From positions 558,001 through 622,000 of the forward strand of contig BFBT01000001.1 of NCBI GenBank assembly GCA_003112755.1: 64,000 nucleotides of DNA, read 5' to 3'. The position numbers and the translations under genes were made by a program. Origin of the DNA: Lawsonibacter asaccharolyticus. Its GTDB lineage: Bacteria; Bacillota; Clostridia; Oscillospirales; Oscillospiraceae. Shown piece by piece: positions 16,986 to 25,627 of this stretch. The notes under the pieces are model-generated. The model ran no database searches. It was not told where the DNA came from and saw only the letters and a program-made list of their open reading frames with translations. Position 1 is the stretch's first letter. Every line of letters starts with the position of its first letter.

Positions 16986-18647
16986 TTACATCGCCTCCTC
17001 AAGTATTCCACGCTCAGCATATTCCTGCAGGCTGCTCACCAAACGGGCATAGTCCTCGGAATGCTCAAAGATGATTTCCAACTTTTCGTCTTTGTGAATA
17101 ACAACTTTTTCAATGCACTCCAGAACAACTGCCCGCGTGAGTGATTTCAATCCTCGATGTTCGGTAAATGTCTTCATCCAGTTGTTCGGGGACTGTTCGC
17201 CTGAGAGATAGATACTGAGTTCTCGGTCGATCTGCTCCTGAGCAATCAGCGCATCGGCAATTCTTGCATCATACTGACCTCTGATGTCACAGAAGTCAGT
17301 CTTCGAAATGAGTCCTTCTTTCATATCTTCATAGAGAGATGCCTTCAGATCGCGATAACGAGCGATTTCTGCCTCAAGTTTTTCTCTGCGCTGCTCACAC
17401 TTGGCAACATTGATCTTCTGATATGGCACCTGCTGAATTTCGGATAGGCACCGGTCGAGCTCAACCACTGCGCTGATATGCTCTTGCAATAGCTGAAGGA
17501 CAGCTGCCTCAACCTGTGCCTCTGGTACCTGCTTGAGCTCACAGCGATCCTCTTTCGTGCGCACGCTGCAGCGGAAATAGCTGTATAACTTATATCCGTT
17601 GTTAATTGTGCTTCGAGTAACTGCGTTCCCGCATTCTCCGCATTCCAACAAGCCGGACAGCGGATAAACTGTCGTTGCTCGTGGTGCTGCTCTCGTATCT
17701 ATCAGAAGAGCTTTTTGAGCAAGATAGAATGTCCTCTTCGTGACAACAGGCTCATGGGCGTCGTGGATCACAACCCACTCGTTTTCTTCTGTTGGTATTG
17801 ATTTCTTGATTTTATAGTTTGGTCTACGGCGAAGGCCTTGGCGGAGGGTTCCGATATAGATCGGGTTGGTGAGTATCCGGGCAACTGCCTGCGCTGTCCA
17901 TTCGCACCGTTCCTTCATTTTGAAGCCGGAGAATAACGGCTCTCCCTTGTGGCGCTTATACTCCAGCGGCGCAAGAATTCCGTTCTCTGCAAGCCGAATT
18001 GCTATTCCATTGTTCGTCATGCCTTGAATTTTCCAGTTGAAAATATCCTGGACAACTGTGGCAGCATAGGGATCGGGCTCAATTCGATTGTGGTTTCCCT
18101 CGCACTTCTGGTACCCATACGGTGCAAACGGACAAATAAAGTCACCATGTTTCCGCTTCACCTGCAGCTGGCTTCTGACCTTCACTGAGATGTCACGGCT
18201 GTAGTTGTCATTCATCAAGTTCTTGAGCGTAATGCTAAACTCGCTACTCTCGTCACGGGTAATCGTGTCGATATTGTCATTGATAGCGATTAAGCGCACC
18301 CCTAAAACAGGAAATAGACGGTGGATATACTTTCCGGAATTGATATACTCTCTTCCGAAACGGGACAGGTCTTTTACGACCACGCAATTGATCCGTCCAG
18401 CCTTAATATCGTTCAGCATGCGCTGAAAGGCTGGACGGTCAAAATTCGTCCCTGTATATCCATCGTCTATACGAATGGAGACAATATTAAATTCAGGCTT
18501 ATCCTTCAGAAAGTCCAGAATAAGCTGCTTCTGGTTGGTAATGCTATTGCTCTCACGGCCAGACTGCGCCGCAACGATGTCTTCCTTGGAAAGACGCACA
18601 TAGATGGCGGTGTTAAACACAGCCATCTCATTCGCATTATTCTGCAT
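16986..18647 (-). CDS. Large serine recombinase (first of tandem set)
   Basis: 553 residues. Catalytic Ser20 (IYVRLSKED), DDGYTGTNFDRPAFQRM, KDLSRFGRE, recombinase domain (CPFAPYGYQKCEGN), zinc ribbon (CGECGNAV...CSVRTKEDRC) and C-terminal coiled coil. Head of the recombinase operon. Its ribosome site AAGGAGTGAG is one arm of a 10-bp inverted repeat (18651-18689), so translation may be gated. Sets of two or three adjacent large serine recombinases also occur in SCCmec (ccr genes) and several clostridial islands. Confidence 0.93.
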   Translation of the reverse strand: MQNNANEMAVFNTAIYVRLSKEDIVAAQSGRESNSITNQKQLILDFLKDKPEFNIVSIRIDDGYTGTNFDRPAFQRMLNDIKAGRINCVVVKDLSRFGREYINSGKYIHRLFPVLGVRLIAINDNIDTITRDESSEFSITLKNLMNDNYSRDISVKVRSQLQVKRKHGDFICPFAPYGYQKCEGNHNRIEPDPYAATVVQDIFNWKIQGMTNNGIAIRLAENGILAPLEYKRHKGEPLFSGFKMKERCEWTAQAVARILTNPIYIGTLRQGLRRRPNYKIKKSIPTEENEWVVIHDAHEPVVTKRTFYLAQKALLIDTRAAPRATTVYPLSGLLECGECGNAVTRSTINNGYKLYSYFRCSVRTKEDRCELKQVPEAQVEAAVLQLLQEHISAVVELDRCLSEIQQVPYQKINVAKCEQRREKLEAEIARYRDLKASLYEDMKEGLISKTDFCDIRGQYDARIADALIAQEQIDRELSIYLSGEQSPNNWMKTFTEHRGLKSLTRAVVLECIEKVVIHKDEKLEIIFEHSEDYARLVSSLQEYAERGILEEAM

Positions 18648-18650
18648 AAT

Positions 18651-18689
18651 CTCACTCCTTTGGCGTGGTCTGTCTGCCTAAGGAGTGAG
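18651..18689 (-). promoter_or_regulatory. Inverted repeat that sequesters the recombinase ribosome site
   Basis: Perfect 10-bp arms CTCACTCCTT and AAGGAGTGAG with 19 bases between. In the minus-strand mRNA the 3' arm is the Shine-Dalgarno of the recombinase at 16986-18647, ending five bases before its ATG. Could equally be a protein-binding operator. Confidence 0.6.
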
Positions 18690-18765
18690 TATGCTTGATT
18701 TAGTCCGAGGCTATTTTACCACATCTATGGCCCTTTATCCAGATGAAAAACGGACCTGGTAAGAA

Positions 18766-19095
18766 TTACATCATACTCTGCTGCTGCAGCAGGTGCTTGA
18801 ACACTTCCTCAAAGGATGGTCCGTCCTCTTTGTACTTCACCTTGACAGCAAAGTTGCCCACTCGGACACAGTATGGATTCTTCACTTGCTTCAAGTAACT
18901 GAGCACTCTTTCACGCACAGGCAAGGATTCATCAATGTGAACGGTGCTCAAGTCTACAAGCTGAGACTTGTCTACTGTCCGAATATCAACTGCCTTCATC
19001 GCTTCCCACTGCTCGGGTGTGATATCTCTTGGATCATCAGGGATTTCAGATGCGATATATGGCGCTGTACCAGAAGTAATCTTAGGTTCTTCCAT
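18766..19095 (-). CDS. DUF6870-like small protein
   Basis: 109 residues. The core AVDIRTVDKSQLVDLSTVHID, SLPVRERVLSYLKQVKNPYC and the VKVKY strand match a small family I recall as DUF6870, common beside serine recombinases in clostridial elements. No catalytic motif. AAGGAGG lies 13 bases before the ATG, a little far. The 118-base gap to the recombinase holds the inverted repeat. Function unknown; a recombination accessory role is only suggested by position. Confidence 0.65.
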   Translation of the reverse strand: MEEPKITSGTAPYIASEIPDDPRDITPEQWEAMKAVDIRTVDKSQLVDLSTVHIDESLPVRERVLSYLKQVKNPYCVRVGNFAVKVKYKEDGPSFEEVFKHLLQQQSMM

Positions 19096-19163
19096 AATAC
19101 CGATAGCACCTCCTTGGGATATTATCCCTAGTATTATTTGGATTATTCCAGCAGTTCACTCCT

Positions 19164-19201
19164 CATAATGAATGTAGAAATGAGGGGGTGTTTGACCACC
19201 C
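19164..19201 (-). repeat. Intercistronic hairpin element, copy A
   Basis: A ~38-bp block 82% identical (31 of 38) to one at 21759-21796. In the minus-strand RNA it forms GGGTG...CACCC followed by a conserved TTTCTACATTYATTATGA tail just ahead of the next gene. The stem differs from copy B by paired changes. Confidence 0.65.
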
Positions 19202-19235
19202 TCTCTTATCAAAAAATTATGAGCAGCCCCAAAAA

Positions 19236-19370
19236 TCATTCCGGCCTCTCGACGCTGAAAAGAGGGATAATATCATAATTCCCATCTTCTGCAGTTTCGA
19301 GACCCAGCTCTTCCAATACCTGTCTTTGAATGTCAGGCTTCAAGTCATCAATATAGATCTCAACGCTCAT
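19236..19370 (-). CDS. Small acidic protein, 44 residues
   Basis: Starts MSVEIYIDDLKP with AGGAGG seven bases upstream, and overlaps the upstream gene stop by four bases (ATGA), the coupling used throughout this operon. The peptide is acidic (LEELGLETAEDGNYD) with no membrane segment or known motif. Upstream coupling and ribosome site argue that it is real. No function assigned. Confidence 0.7.
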   Translation of the reverse strand: MSVEIYIDDLKPDIQRQVLEELGLETAEDGNYDIIPLFSVERPE

Positions 19371-19747
19371 TTGTCTTCCTCCTGATAAGACTTTTTCAAA
19401 TCAATCCACTTGCAGTCTGGATAGTTCCCTCGCTTACAGCCAAGGCAGTTGGTCGCAAGGCACTCCTCGAGCCAACAGGTGTAGCAGGTATCCATCCCAA
19501 TGTAGTCGCTTGAGGCATACCAAAAACCTGCTGGGTGGCGCTTAACAAGCCAACCGCCACAGACATTACAGTTTTTCTCTTCCCAAACGACCGTTGCAGT
19601 TTTATCCCACTCAATCTCCTGGCCGCACATGGGGCAGAAGTTCCATCTCGGATGGTCGTTATCGCCATCAAACAGAGCCTTCTCACAGTTCGAGCAGGTA
19701 TAGACTGACTTGATGTTCGGTCGCTCTTGGGTTTCAATAGGAACCAT
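19367..19747 (-). CDS. Zinc-ribbon protein
   Basis: 126 residues from the second ATG (MVPIETQ), chosen for GGAGG six to eight bases ahead. Rich in paired cysteines: YTCSNCEKA, FCPMCGQE, CNVCGGW, CYTCWLEECL, CLGCKRG, about five CxxC or CxxxxC pairs, suggesting two or three zinc sites. It ends in a charged tail overlapping the next small gene. No enzyme motif; nucleic-acid or protein binding is the likely role in this replication operon. Confidence 0.75.
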   Translation of the reverse strand: MVPIETQERPNIKSVYTCSNCEKALFDGDNDHPRWNFCPMCGQEIEWDKTATVVWEEKNCNVCGGWLVKRHPAGFWYASSDYIGMDTCYTCWLEECLATNCLGCKRGNYPDCKWIDLKKSYQEEDK

Positions 19748-19804
19748 ATAGATCCTCCTCATACGCAGAGGGCTGCAGCTAAAATGCTGCAGCCCAAGTC
19801 ATAA

Positions 19805-20896
19805 TCATTTGTTCCGGAAAAGGTGCTTATAGAGATCATCTACGCCTTTCCGCTTTTGTGTCCAGGTAATCGGAGCCACCTCAAAGCCAGCAGCAACCCC
19901 CATTTCGATATAGCGATCACGCGCCTTTCGGACCTCTTCTTTGACCTGGTAGTCCGAGTCAACCATAATGTTGATTCGTACCACGCCGATAGAGTTAAGC
20001 TCTTCAAGCGCACGCTCGAACTGGGAATAGCTTGGCACTCCGGTAAGGCCGACAAAACCACTTTCATATGAGGTGCCAAGCGCAAAATTGTAGGCAATAT
20101 CTGCCTTCATCACGCCTTCTGTGAGACAGACTACCTCGTCGCCTTCGTGAACCCCGACATAATGTGGACAGCACTTGGACTGTGTCCCATAGTACTGATC
20201 GATGCTCGTTAGGTTATAGAACTTCTGGTTATAAACCTTATCGAGTCGAACCTGAATGGCCTCAATTTGCCCATTAAGATTTCGATCCGGAAGCATGATT
20301 CCAGAACCTCTGATGTCGAGCGTCCACTGCCCGGTATCTTTCTGGCAATAGAAACCAGGAACACCATCAAGGACACAACCGCGCTCCAGCAACTCAGTCA
20401 CAATCCGTCTCAGGCGTGTCGTGGGGGTTGTTCGATAGCCAAGCCAGTCAATCTCATCTCGGGTCAGGCCTCGTTCCTTCAGCGATGCTTGATGTGTGGG
20501 GCACAGAGTCAAAAGTGAGAGCAAATTTGAATAGGTGTTATCCCGTACCTCGGCTGAGGCTATTGGAAGTTCCACTGTCTCAATCGCTTTCCGCTTTCGC
20601 TTATACTCACGCGGCTTTTCATTGCTGTCAGGGCCGAACATCTTACAGAGCTCCTCATAGGCCGTATGGAGGGTGACTTCGCAAAACTCTGCGTAAAGGT
20701 GGAGGATGCCCCCACCTTTGCCGCAGCGGTTACACCGAAACACGTTGTCCCGTATCTTCACATTCATATGAGCTTTTCGATCTGCGCAGAATGGACATCG
20801 ACAATGTAGTTGTGTGCCGGTATCTCGGATCACTTCAATTCCAAGCAAATCAACTACCTGTTCGATATCACATGGCAGATCTGGTTTTCTGCCCAT
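19805..20896 (-). CDS. CHC2-type DNA primase of the element
   Basis: 363 residues. N-terminal CHC2 zinc finger (CRCPFC...FRCNRCGKGGGILHL), a middle region, and a C-terminal Toprim-like fold (EVVCLTEGVMKADIAYNFA with the catalytic Glu, FVGLTG, INIMVDSDYQVKEEV with the acidic pair). It would lay RNA primers for element replication. Shorter than chromosomal DnaG (~600 residues) and without a DnaB-interaction domain. Start ATG 20896, nine bases after GGAGG. Operon order primase, annealing protein, RecD2, exonuclease. Confidence 0.85.
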   Translation of the reverse strand: MGRKPDLPCDIEQVVDLLGIEVIRDTGTQLHCRCPFCADRKAHMNVKIRDNVFRCNRCGKGGGILHLYAEFCEVTLHTAYEELCKMFGPDSNEKPREYKRKRKAIETVELPIASAEVRDNTYSNLLSLLTLCPTHQASLKERGLTRDEIDWLGYRTTPTTRLRRIVTELLERGCVLDGVPGFYCQKDTGQWTLDIRGSGIMLPDRNLNGQIEAIQVRLDKVYNQKFYNLTSIDQYYGTQSKCCPHYVGVHEGDEVVCLTEGVMKADIAYNFALGTSYESGFVGLTGVPSYSQFERALEELNSIGVVRINIMVDSDYQVKEEVRKARDRYIEMGVAAGFEVAPITWTQKRKGVDDLYKHLFRNK

Positions 20897-20927
20897 TATC
20901 AATCACCTCCCTCGGTGAGGGGCACAG

Positions 20928-21743
20928 TCAACTGGCCATCTGGCCAACTGCTTCCAGCAACTTTGTGGCGCCGGCTTTGAGTGCAAGATTATGGCCGGAA
21001 TAGTTCTTCACATACCACGCCAAATCACCGGGATTCTTCATGGCAATGTCCCCCAGAGTCCATCCGTTAAAGCGGCCGAAATCAACCTTAACAGCCTTGG
21101 CCTGCTCGATGGTCATGACTCTCATATACTCATCAACCGTCTTAGGCGGTTCAGGTACAGCTGCTTTCGGTTGCTGTGCGGGTGTCTGAGGCTGCGTCTG
21201 CTGAGGAGGCTGAGGCACCGGAGCACTCTGAGCCGGAACTGCAGGAGGCATCGGCTGCGCGGTATAGCTGGCCGCTACATTTCCCGGATGTCCGGCGTCT
21301 TCATCAGGCGGCATTTTGATGGGAGCGTCTGCGATAATGCTTGCCAGCGCTTCGCCATTCATGCAGAACTGCGTACCATAGCCGGCATCGGCCAGTGCGC
21401 GCCCTTTCGCCACCGTTTCGGCAATCTCCAAAAAGCGGTCGCCAAAACGCTCCTCAGTCGGAAAGCGCTGAGAGTAGGCTTTCCCAATGAACTGGTCAGC
21501 AGGGTCAGCCTTGTCTGCGTAGACCTTGCAGCAGACAACAGCGCTCTTCTCGTCTAGATGTACAAGCTCCGGATCGATCTTGCCATTCGGGCAATGCAGC
21601 CGGAACCAGAGGAGTCGGTACTTGACATCCAAATAGAGATCGCTTTCACCTTCTTCTCCAACGGTGTTACGCACAAAGTCAGCAGGGTTAAATCCTTCAA
21701 CGGCATTGATGGCCGGGATCGCGTTCGTGTTCAATTCACTCAT
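20928..21743 (-). CDS. Putative single-strand annealing protein
   Basis: 271 residues. The N-terminal domain (~20-140) has the pattern YLDVKYRLLWFRLHCPNGKI...KAYSQ...ETVAKGRALADAGYGTQFC. This resembles phage annealing proteins of the Sak/DUF1071 style (W-FR...P-G-I...ET-A-GRAL--GYGTQ). A Pro/Gln-rich linker (~160-205) leads to a C-terminal module (FGRFNGWTLGDIAMKNPGDLAWYVK) like the GK-x-GKTLGEI module of exonuclease-linked proteins. The YqaJ exonuclease is two genes away, the usual pairing. Assignment is inference. Confidence 0.55.
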   Translation of the reverse strand: MSELNTNAIPAINAVEGFNPADFVRNTVGEEGESDLYLDVKYRLLWFRLHCPNGKIDPELVHLDEKSAVVCCKVYADKADPADQFIGKAYSQRFPTEERFGDRFLEIAETVAKGRALADAGYGTQFCMNGEALASIIADAPIKMPPDEDAGHPGNVAASYTAQPMPPAVPAQSAPVPQPPQQTQPQTPAQQPKAAVPEPPKTVDEYMRVMTIEQAKAVKVDFGRFNGWTLGDIAMKNPGDLAWYVKNYSGHNLALKAGATKLLEAVGQMAS

Positions 21744-21758
21744 GTTGAGTCTTCCCTT

Positions 21759-21796
21759 CATAATAAATGTAGAAACGAGGTGGCATCTGACCACCC
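21759..21796 (-). repeat. Intercistronic hairpin element, copy B
   Basis: Second copy of the 38-bp element at 19164-19201. RNA stem GGTGG...CCACC with the same downstream tail, between the RecD2 stop and the annealing-protein start. Both copies follow a gene ending TGATTTTTGGG. Confidence 0.65.
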
Positions 21797-21809
21797 CGCT
21801 TCCCAAAAA

Positions 21810-24020
21810 TCAAGTCACTCGCTTGCTGAGCTCGCGGTTGTAGTAAGCCACGATTCGATCAGCGAGGACGGTGTTCCGTTGACCCACATCACATTTGTGG
21901 ATCGCAATAAATACGGCTTGTTTCTGCCCGATCAGAATAACCTTTGCCTTGGCTCTGGTCACCGCTGTATAGAGCAGGTTTCGCCGCAACATGATATAGT
22001 GCTCCTTCAGAAGAGGAACGATGATGACCGGATACTCTTGTCCTTGGCTCTTATGGATGGTCGTACAGTAGGAAAACTCAAGGTCCTCCAACATTTCCTG
22101 CGAATAGCTCAGCTCACGCCCATCCAGAAGCTTGACACGCACGATCGTATCATCATCCTCTGTCTCCATGTCGGTTATGATACCGACATCGCCATTCGAC
22201 ACATTGATCCTGTTTACAGTCTGCATAATGCGATCGCCCACACGGAAGACCCGGCTGCCACACTTCACTTCCTTTTTCAGGTTGTTCGGAGGGTTTACGA
22301 GATCCCGTATCGTCTCGTTCAATGCATTGGACGCCACAGCGCCACGCTTCCGAAACGGCGATAGGATCTGAACATCCTCTATGCCATGAATTGCAACTTC
22401 GCGCAGATAGTTTTTAATGACCAGCTGCGCTGCCTCTTCCGAGTTTTGCACTTCGAGCATTTGGAAGTCATCCCCATACTGTAAGTGTGTGTCATTATGA
22501 TTGATTGCATGGGCATTGGTGATGATCCGACTATTGGATGCCTGCCGGAATACCGTTTCCAAAACTGCCGTTGGCACCTTCTCGCTACGGATCATCTCCC
22601 GCAACACATTGCCGGCACCGACAGATGGAAGCTGGTCAGCATCACCTACGATGATCAGTTGGGCTCCTGGCTTGATTCGCTCCAGCAGCACATACGCAAG
22701 GCGCATATCCACCATAGAGAACTCATCCACCACGATGAGATCTGCAGAGAGCATTTCCGTATCGTTGAGTGGACTGTCCTCTTCGGTGACCAGACCAAGA
22801 GCTGAGTGAAGCGTGGAGGCATATTTTCCCGTTTGCTCCGACATTCGCCGGCTGGCTCTGCCGGTGGGCGCAGCCAAAAGGATCTCGTTTGCCGGGAACG
22901 CGGCCTGGTAGATGTCCAAGATAAACCTTAGCGTCGTCGTCTTGCCGCTGCCCGGTCCACCAGTCATGATGGATATGGGATAGGACAAGCACAGCTTCAC
23001 AGCATTGCGCTGAGAAGGGGCCAGCCTCTGATGCAAGTTCTTCTCCGCCCGGTCAATCTTTTCATCCAAGTCATCGATTTCCTCAAATCCTTCCTGTAGG
23101 AGCATGGAAACAATCCGCTTAGCAGCTTTAACCTCACACATACGCTCATAGCTCAGGTACACACGAGATCCCTCGACATAGACACGGGACTCAACACGCT
23201 CATTGGAGATGGCCTGCCGGATATCCTCCTCGGAGACCACCTCTTCTTCACAATCCGAGTTGAGCAGGTCATAGCATTGGCCCACAGTCTCATCAACGGT
23301 CAGGAAGAGATGTCCAGATACCCTTGCCTCATCCAGCACATAATTGATTGCGCCGGAGTATCGCATAGGATGCTTTAGGCTTACCTTGGTTTTGCGGGCA
23401 ATCGAATCCACGGTCATAAAGCCAAACCCTTTGATCTTACAAAGCTGGAAGGGATCCGACTTCACGATCTTCAGGCTGTTGTCGCCGAACTCTTCTTTGA
23501 TCATCGCAGCCTTCTTCATTGAAACGCCAAACGGCGCCAAGTAGATCATAAGGTCGCTCAGGGCCGTTGTCTCCTCATAGGAGGCGATGATGGCCTTGAG
23601 CTTCCTCTGGGCGATTCCCTTGATGCTCAGCAGCTTCTGTGGCTCCTTGTCCAGCACCTCCATGGTCTTATCCCCAAACCTTGCAACAATGGCTTTGGCA
23701 ATTTCCGGGCCAACGCCCTTAATTACACCACTACTCAGGTATGCGAGGATACCGGCCTGATCTACAGGAACGATCTCCTTACACATCGAGACCGATAACT
23801 GAAGACCATGCTTCGAGTTCTCCCAGATGCCCTCCAGCTCTACCTCCACTGCATTGGAAGCCACGAGATGATAGCCGATTGCCGTGAAGTGGATTTTGTC
23901 GTCATGGTAGAACGATCGGTTGCGCGCTTCCTTGGGAACCGACTGATCCTCGGTGCTGTAGGAGAAGATGCAGAAGCCCTTATCCGACTTGAAGATGGTG
24001 CGCTCATATCGACATAGCAT
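21810..24020 (-). CDS. RecD2-family DNA helicase
   Basis: 5'-3' superfamily 1B helicase, 736 residues, typical RecD2 length. N-terminal OB-like domain, tandem HhH segments (VIKGVGPEIAKAIVARFG, LLSIKGIAQRKL), Walker A GGPGSGKTT at ~354, Walker B VVDEFSMVD, motif III GDADQLPSVGAG, and C-terminal UvrD-like motifs (YCTTIHKSQGQEYP, LLYTAVTRAK). Needed for element replication or recombination. Ribosome site AAGGAGTGATC. Chromosomes carry their own recD2, so this is an element copy. Confidence 0.92.
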   Translation of the reverse strand: MLCRYERTIFKSDKGFCIFSYSTEDQSVPKEARNRSFYHDDKIHFTAIGYHLVASNAVEVELEGIWENSKHGLQLSVSMCKEIVPVDQAGILAYLSSGVIKGVGPEIAKAIVARFGDKTMEVLDKEPQKLLSIKGIAQRKLKAIIASYEETTALSDLMIYLAPFGVSMKKAAMIKEEFGDNSLKIVKSDPFQLCKIKGFGFMTVDSIARKTKVSLKHPMRYSGAINYVLDEARVSGHLFLTVDETVGQCYDLLNSDCEEEVVSEEDIRQAISNERVESRVYVEGSRVYLSYERMCEVKAAKRIVSMLLQEGFEEIDDLDEKIDRAEKNLHQRLAPSQRNAVKLCLSYPISIMTGGPGSGKTTTLRFILDIYQAAFPANEILLAAPTGRASRRMSEQTGKYASTLHSALGLVTEEDSPLNDTEMLSADLIVVDEFSMVDMRLAYVLLERIKPGAQLIIVGDADQLPSVGAGNVLREMIRSEKVPTAVLETVFRQASNSRIITNAHAINHNDTHLQYGDDFQMLEVQNSEEAAQLVIKNYLREVAIHGIEDVQILSPFRKRGAVASNALNETIRDLVNPPNNLKKEVKCGSRVFRVGDRIMQTVNRINVSNGDVGIITDMETEDDDTIVRVKLLDGRELSYSQEMLEDLEFSYCTTIHKSQGQEYPVIIVPLLKEHYIMLRRNLLYTAVTRAKAKVILIGQKQAVFIAIHKCDVGQRNTVLADRIVAYYNRELSKRVT

Positions 24021-24031
24021 TCGATCACTCC

Positions 24032-25069
24032 TTATGCGATGGCCGTCTTAACCACCTTGAAAATTCTCAATTCTGTCTGATCGACGAACTCGTCGTAGAT
24101 TTCCGGATACTGCGCTCTCAGCGCTGACAGCCTGTCCTTGTTGATTCCTTCCCTGTATTGAGGATTGTAGGTTACTCTGAAGCACTCACTGCCGTGCTCA
24201 CAGGACGCCTTGCAGGCAGTCCCCATTTGCTCGACAATGGGGGCGTAGAGCGACTTAATGCGTGTCTCCAATGCTTTGGACTGCGCATCGATCACCTTCT
24301 TTTCCTCCTTCAGGTTCAGAATTTCCTTCAGGCTGCCAAGGAACTTGCAGTCCAAATCAACACTCGGCTCAGACTTATCGGCCGGCCCGAAATAACGACG
24401 AAGGGACTCCAGCACTGCATCCGGCTTTTCTACCAGAGGCGGTTCCACACGAGCCAGAACATGATTGCGCCAGAACGCCTCCAGCTCCATAATCGTATTC
24501 TCCTCCTCATCGAGGTCACGCTCAATCTTCTGCCATACGAAGTCGTTCTCATTGTTGGAAAACAGGCATGCGATAAAGGCGACATCGATGTTCATGACGG
24601 CCATGTAGTGTCGCACCTGCAGCTCATAATGGCGTGGCACAGAGCCATTCGCCCACTTGAACTGCATATCATAGTGCGCGGTTTTGCATTCGAGGATGGC
24701 CTTTCGACCATCCGGAAGCATAACGAACCGGTCTACATCGGCAATCAGGAACGGGAAAATAGGATGCTGGTACATCCAGTGGTCTTCAAAGACAGACAGG
24801 CCGGTCTTCTTGGCGAAGATCTGAGCCACCACATCCTCGAGCAGATGCCCAATTTGGAAAGTGATGCTCTTATCCGGGCCTTCATCTGCCATGACCACTC
24901 CGATCTTGTCATAGTAGAGCTCTCTGGCCGTGCGATACGGAGAGGAGTTAAGGGCGACAGCTACATCGCTGCCGCCAATCCCTTTGCGCCGCCAGTCCAA
25001 CCACTGATCCTCAGTGAGGGTGGTGATATCGACCAGCTTATTGGGTGTGTAATTCAAATTCAGCGCCAT
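24032..25069 (-). CDS. YqaJ-type viral recombinase exonuclease
   Basis: Alkaline-exonuclease family nuclease, 345 residues: GIGGSDVAVALNSSPY at the N-terminus, FQIGHLLEDVVAQIFAKKTG, the acidic IADVDRFV and the catalytic E-x-K (AILECKTAH), then LQVRHYMAVMNID. It degrades one strand to expose single-stranded DNA for an annealing protein, fitting the candidate at 20928. The ~70-residue helical C-terminal segment (LKEEKKVIDAQSKALETRIK) is common in YqaJ of mobile elements. GAGGAG ribosome site. Confidence 0.9.
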   Translation of the reverse strand: MALNLNYTPNKLVDITTLTEDQWLDWRRKGIGGSDVAVALNSSPYRTARELYYDKIGVVMADEGPDKSITFQIGHLLEDVVAQIFAKKTGLSVFEDHWMYQHPIFPFLIADVDRFVMLPDGRKAILECKTAHYDMQFKWANGSVPRHYELQVRHYMAVMNIDVAFIACLFSNNENDFVWQKIERDLDEEENTIMELEAFWRNHVLARVEPPLVEKPDAVLESLRRYFGPADKSEPSVDLDCKFLGSLKEILNLKEEKKVIDAQSKALETRIKSLYAPIVEQMGTACKASCEHGSECFRVTYNPQYREGINKDRLSALRAQYPEIYDEFVDQTELRIFKVVKTAIA

Positions 25070-25072
25070 AAT

Positions 25073-25615
25073 TCACTCCTCCTCACAACGATCGAAACCA
25101 CATTCACCGCATTCCGAGCATTCAGCATCGTCCAGATCCTCAAAGGATCCGAAGTGGCTGATCTCGCCGCAGTTGCGGCACTTGCAGCGGCTCAGGTCTC
25201 GTTCGGCATGGTTGAGATTGCCGTCCTCGTCGCAGGTGACATGTTCCTCAAAGCACATTCCGGTCTCCGTAGAGCGGATTTCAACAGCTACATGATCCTC
25301 CATACAGGCCTCACTCAGCGTGATGCACTCGGCATCATTTCGCTGGGGGTAACCATCAATCATGCAGGACCAAACAGACCAGGCAAACATGATGAGGAAG
25401 GAATGCTCAGCAGTTTCGTTATCTGCTTTCCCTTCGAATTCTTCCATGGCATCCTTGACGCTCTGCTCCCGCTTCTGCTCGGAAAAACTCCGGGCAAAAA
25501 ACCGCTTTCCGGGGACAGTTGATTGATCATCGCTGCTGATGAAACGCTCCACAAAGGACTTAACACCCTCGCGAGTACCAGTCACCTTAACATTTCCAAA
25601 CGCCCAATTAGGCAT
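25073..25615 (-). CDS. Api92-like ferredoxin-fold protein with zinc tail
   Basis: 180 residues. It opens MPNWAFGNVKVTGTREGVKSF, the hallmark start (MPNW...N.V.VTG) of phage and plasmid Api92-like/DUF1281 proteins. The C-terminus adds CKCRNCGEISHFG and CSECGECGFDRC, likely a zinc-binding pair. Role unknown in the family; found in DNA-metabolism operons of phages and islands. GAGGAGG ribosome site eight bases before the ATG; four bases before the next gene. Confidence 0.65.
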   Translation of the reverse strand: MPNWAFGNVKVTGTREGVKSFVERFISSDDQSTVPGKRFFARSFSEQKREQSVKDAMEEFEGKADNETAEHSFLIMFAWSVWSCMIDGYPQRNDAECITLSEACMEDHVAVEIRSTETGMCFEEHVTCDEDGNLNHAERDLSRCKCRNCGEISHFGSFEDLDDAECSECGECGFDRCEEE

Positions 25616-25627
25616 AATCGATCCTCC

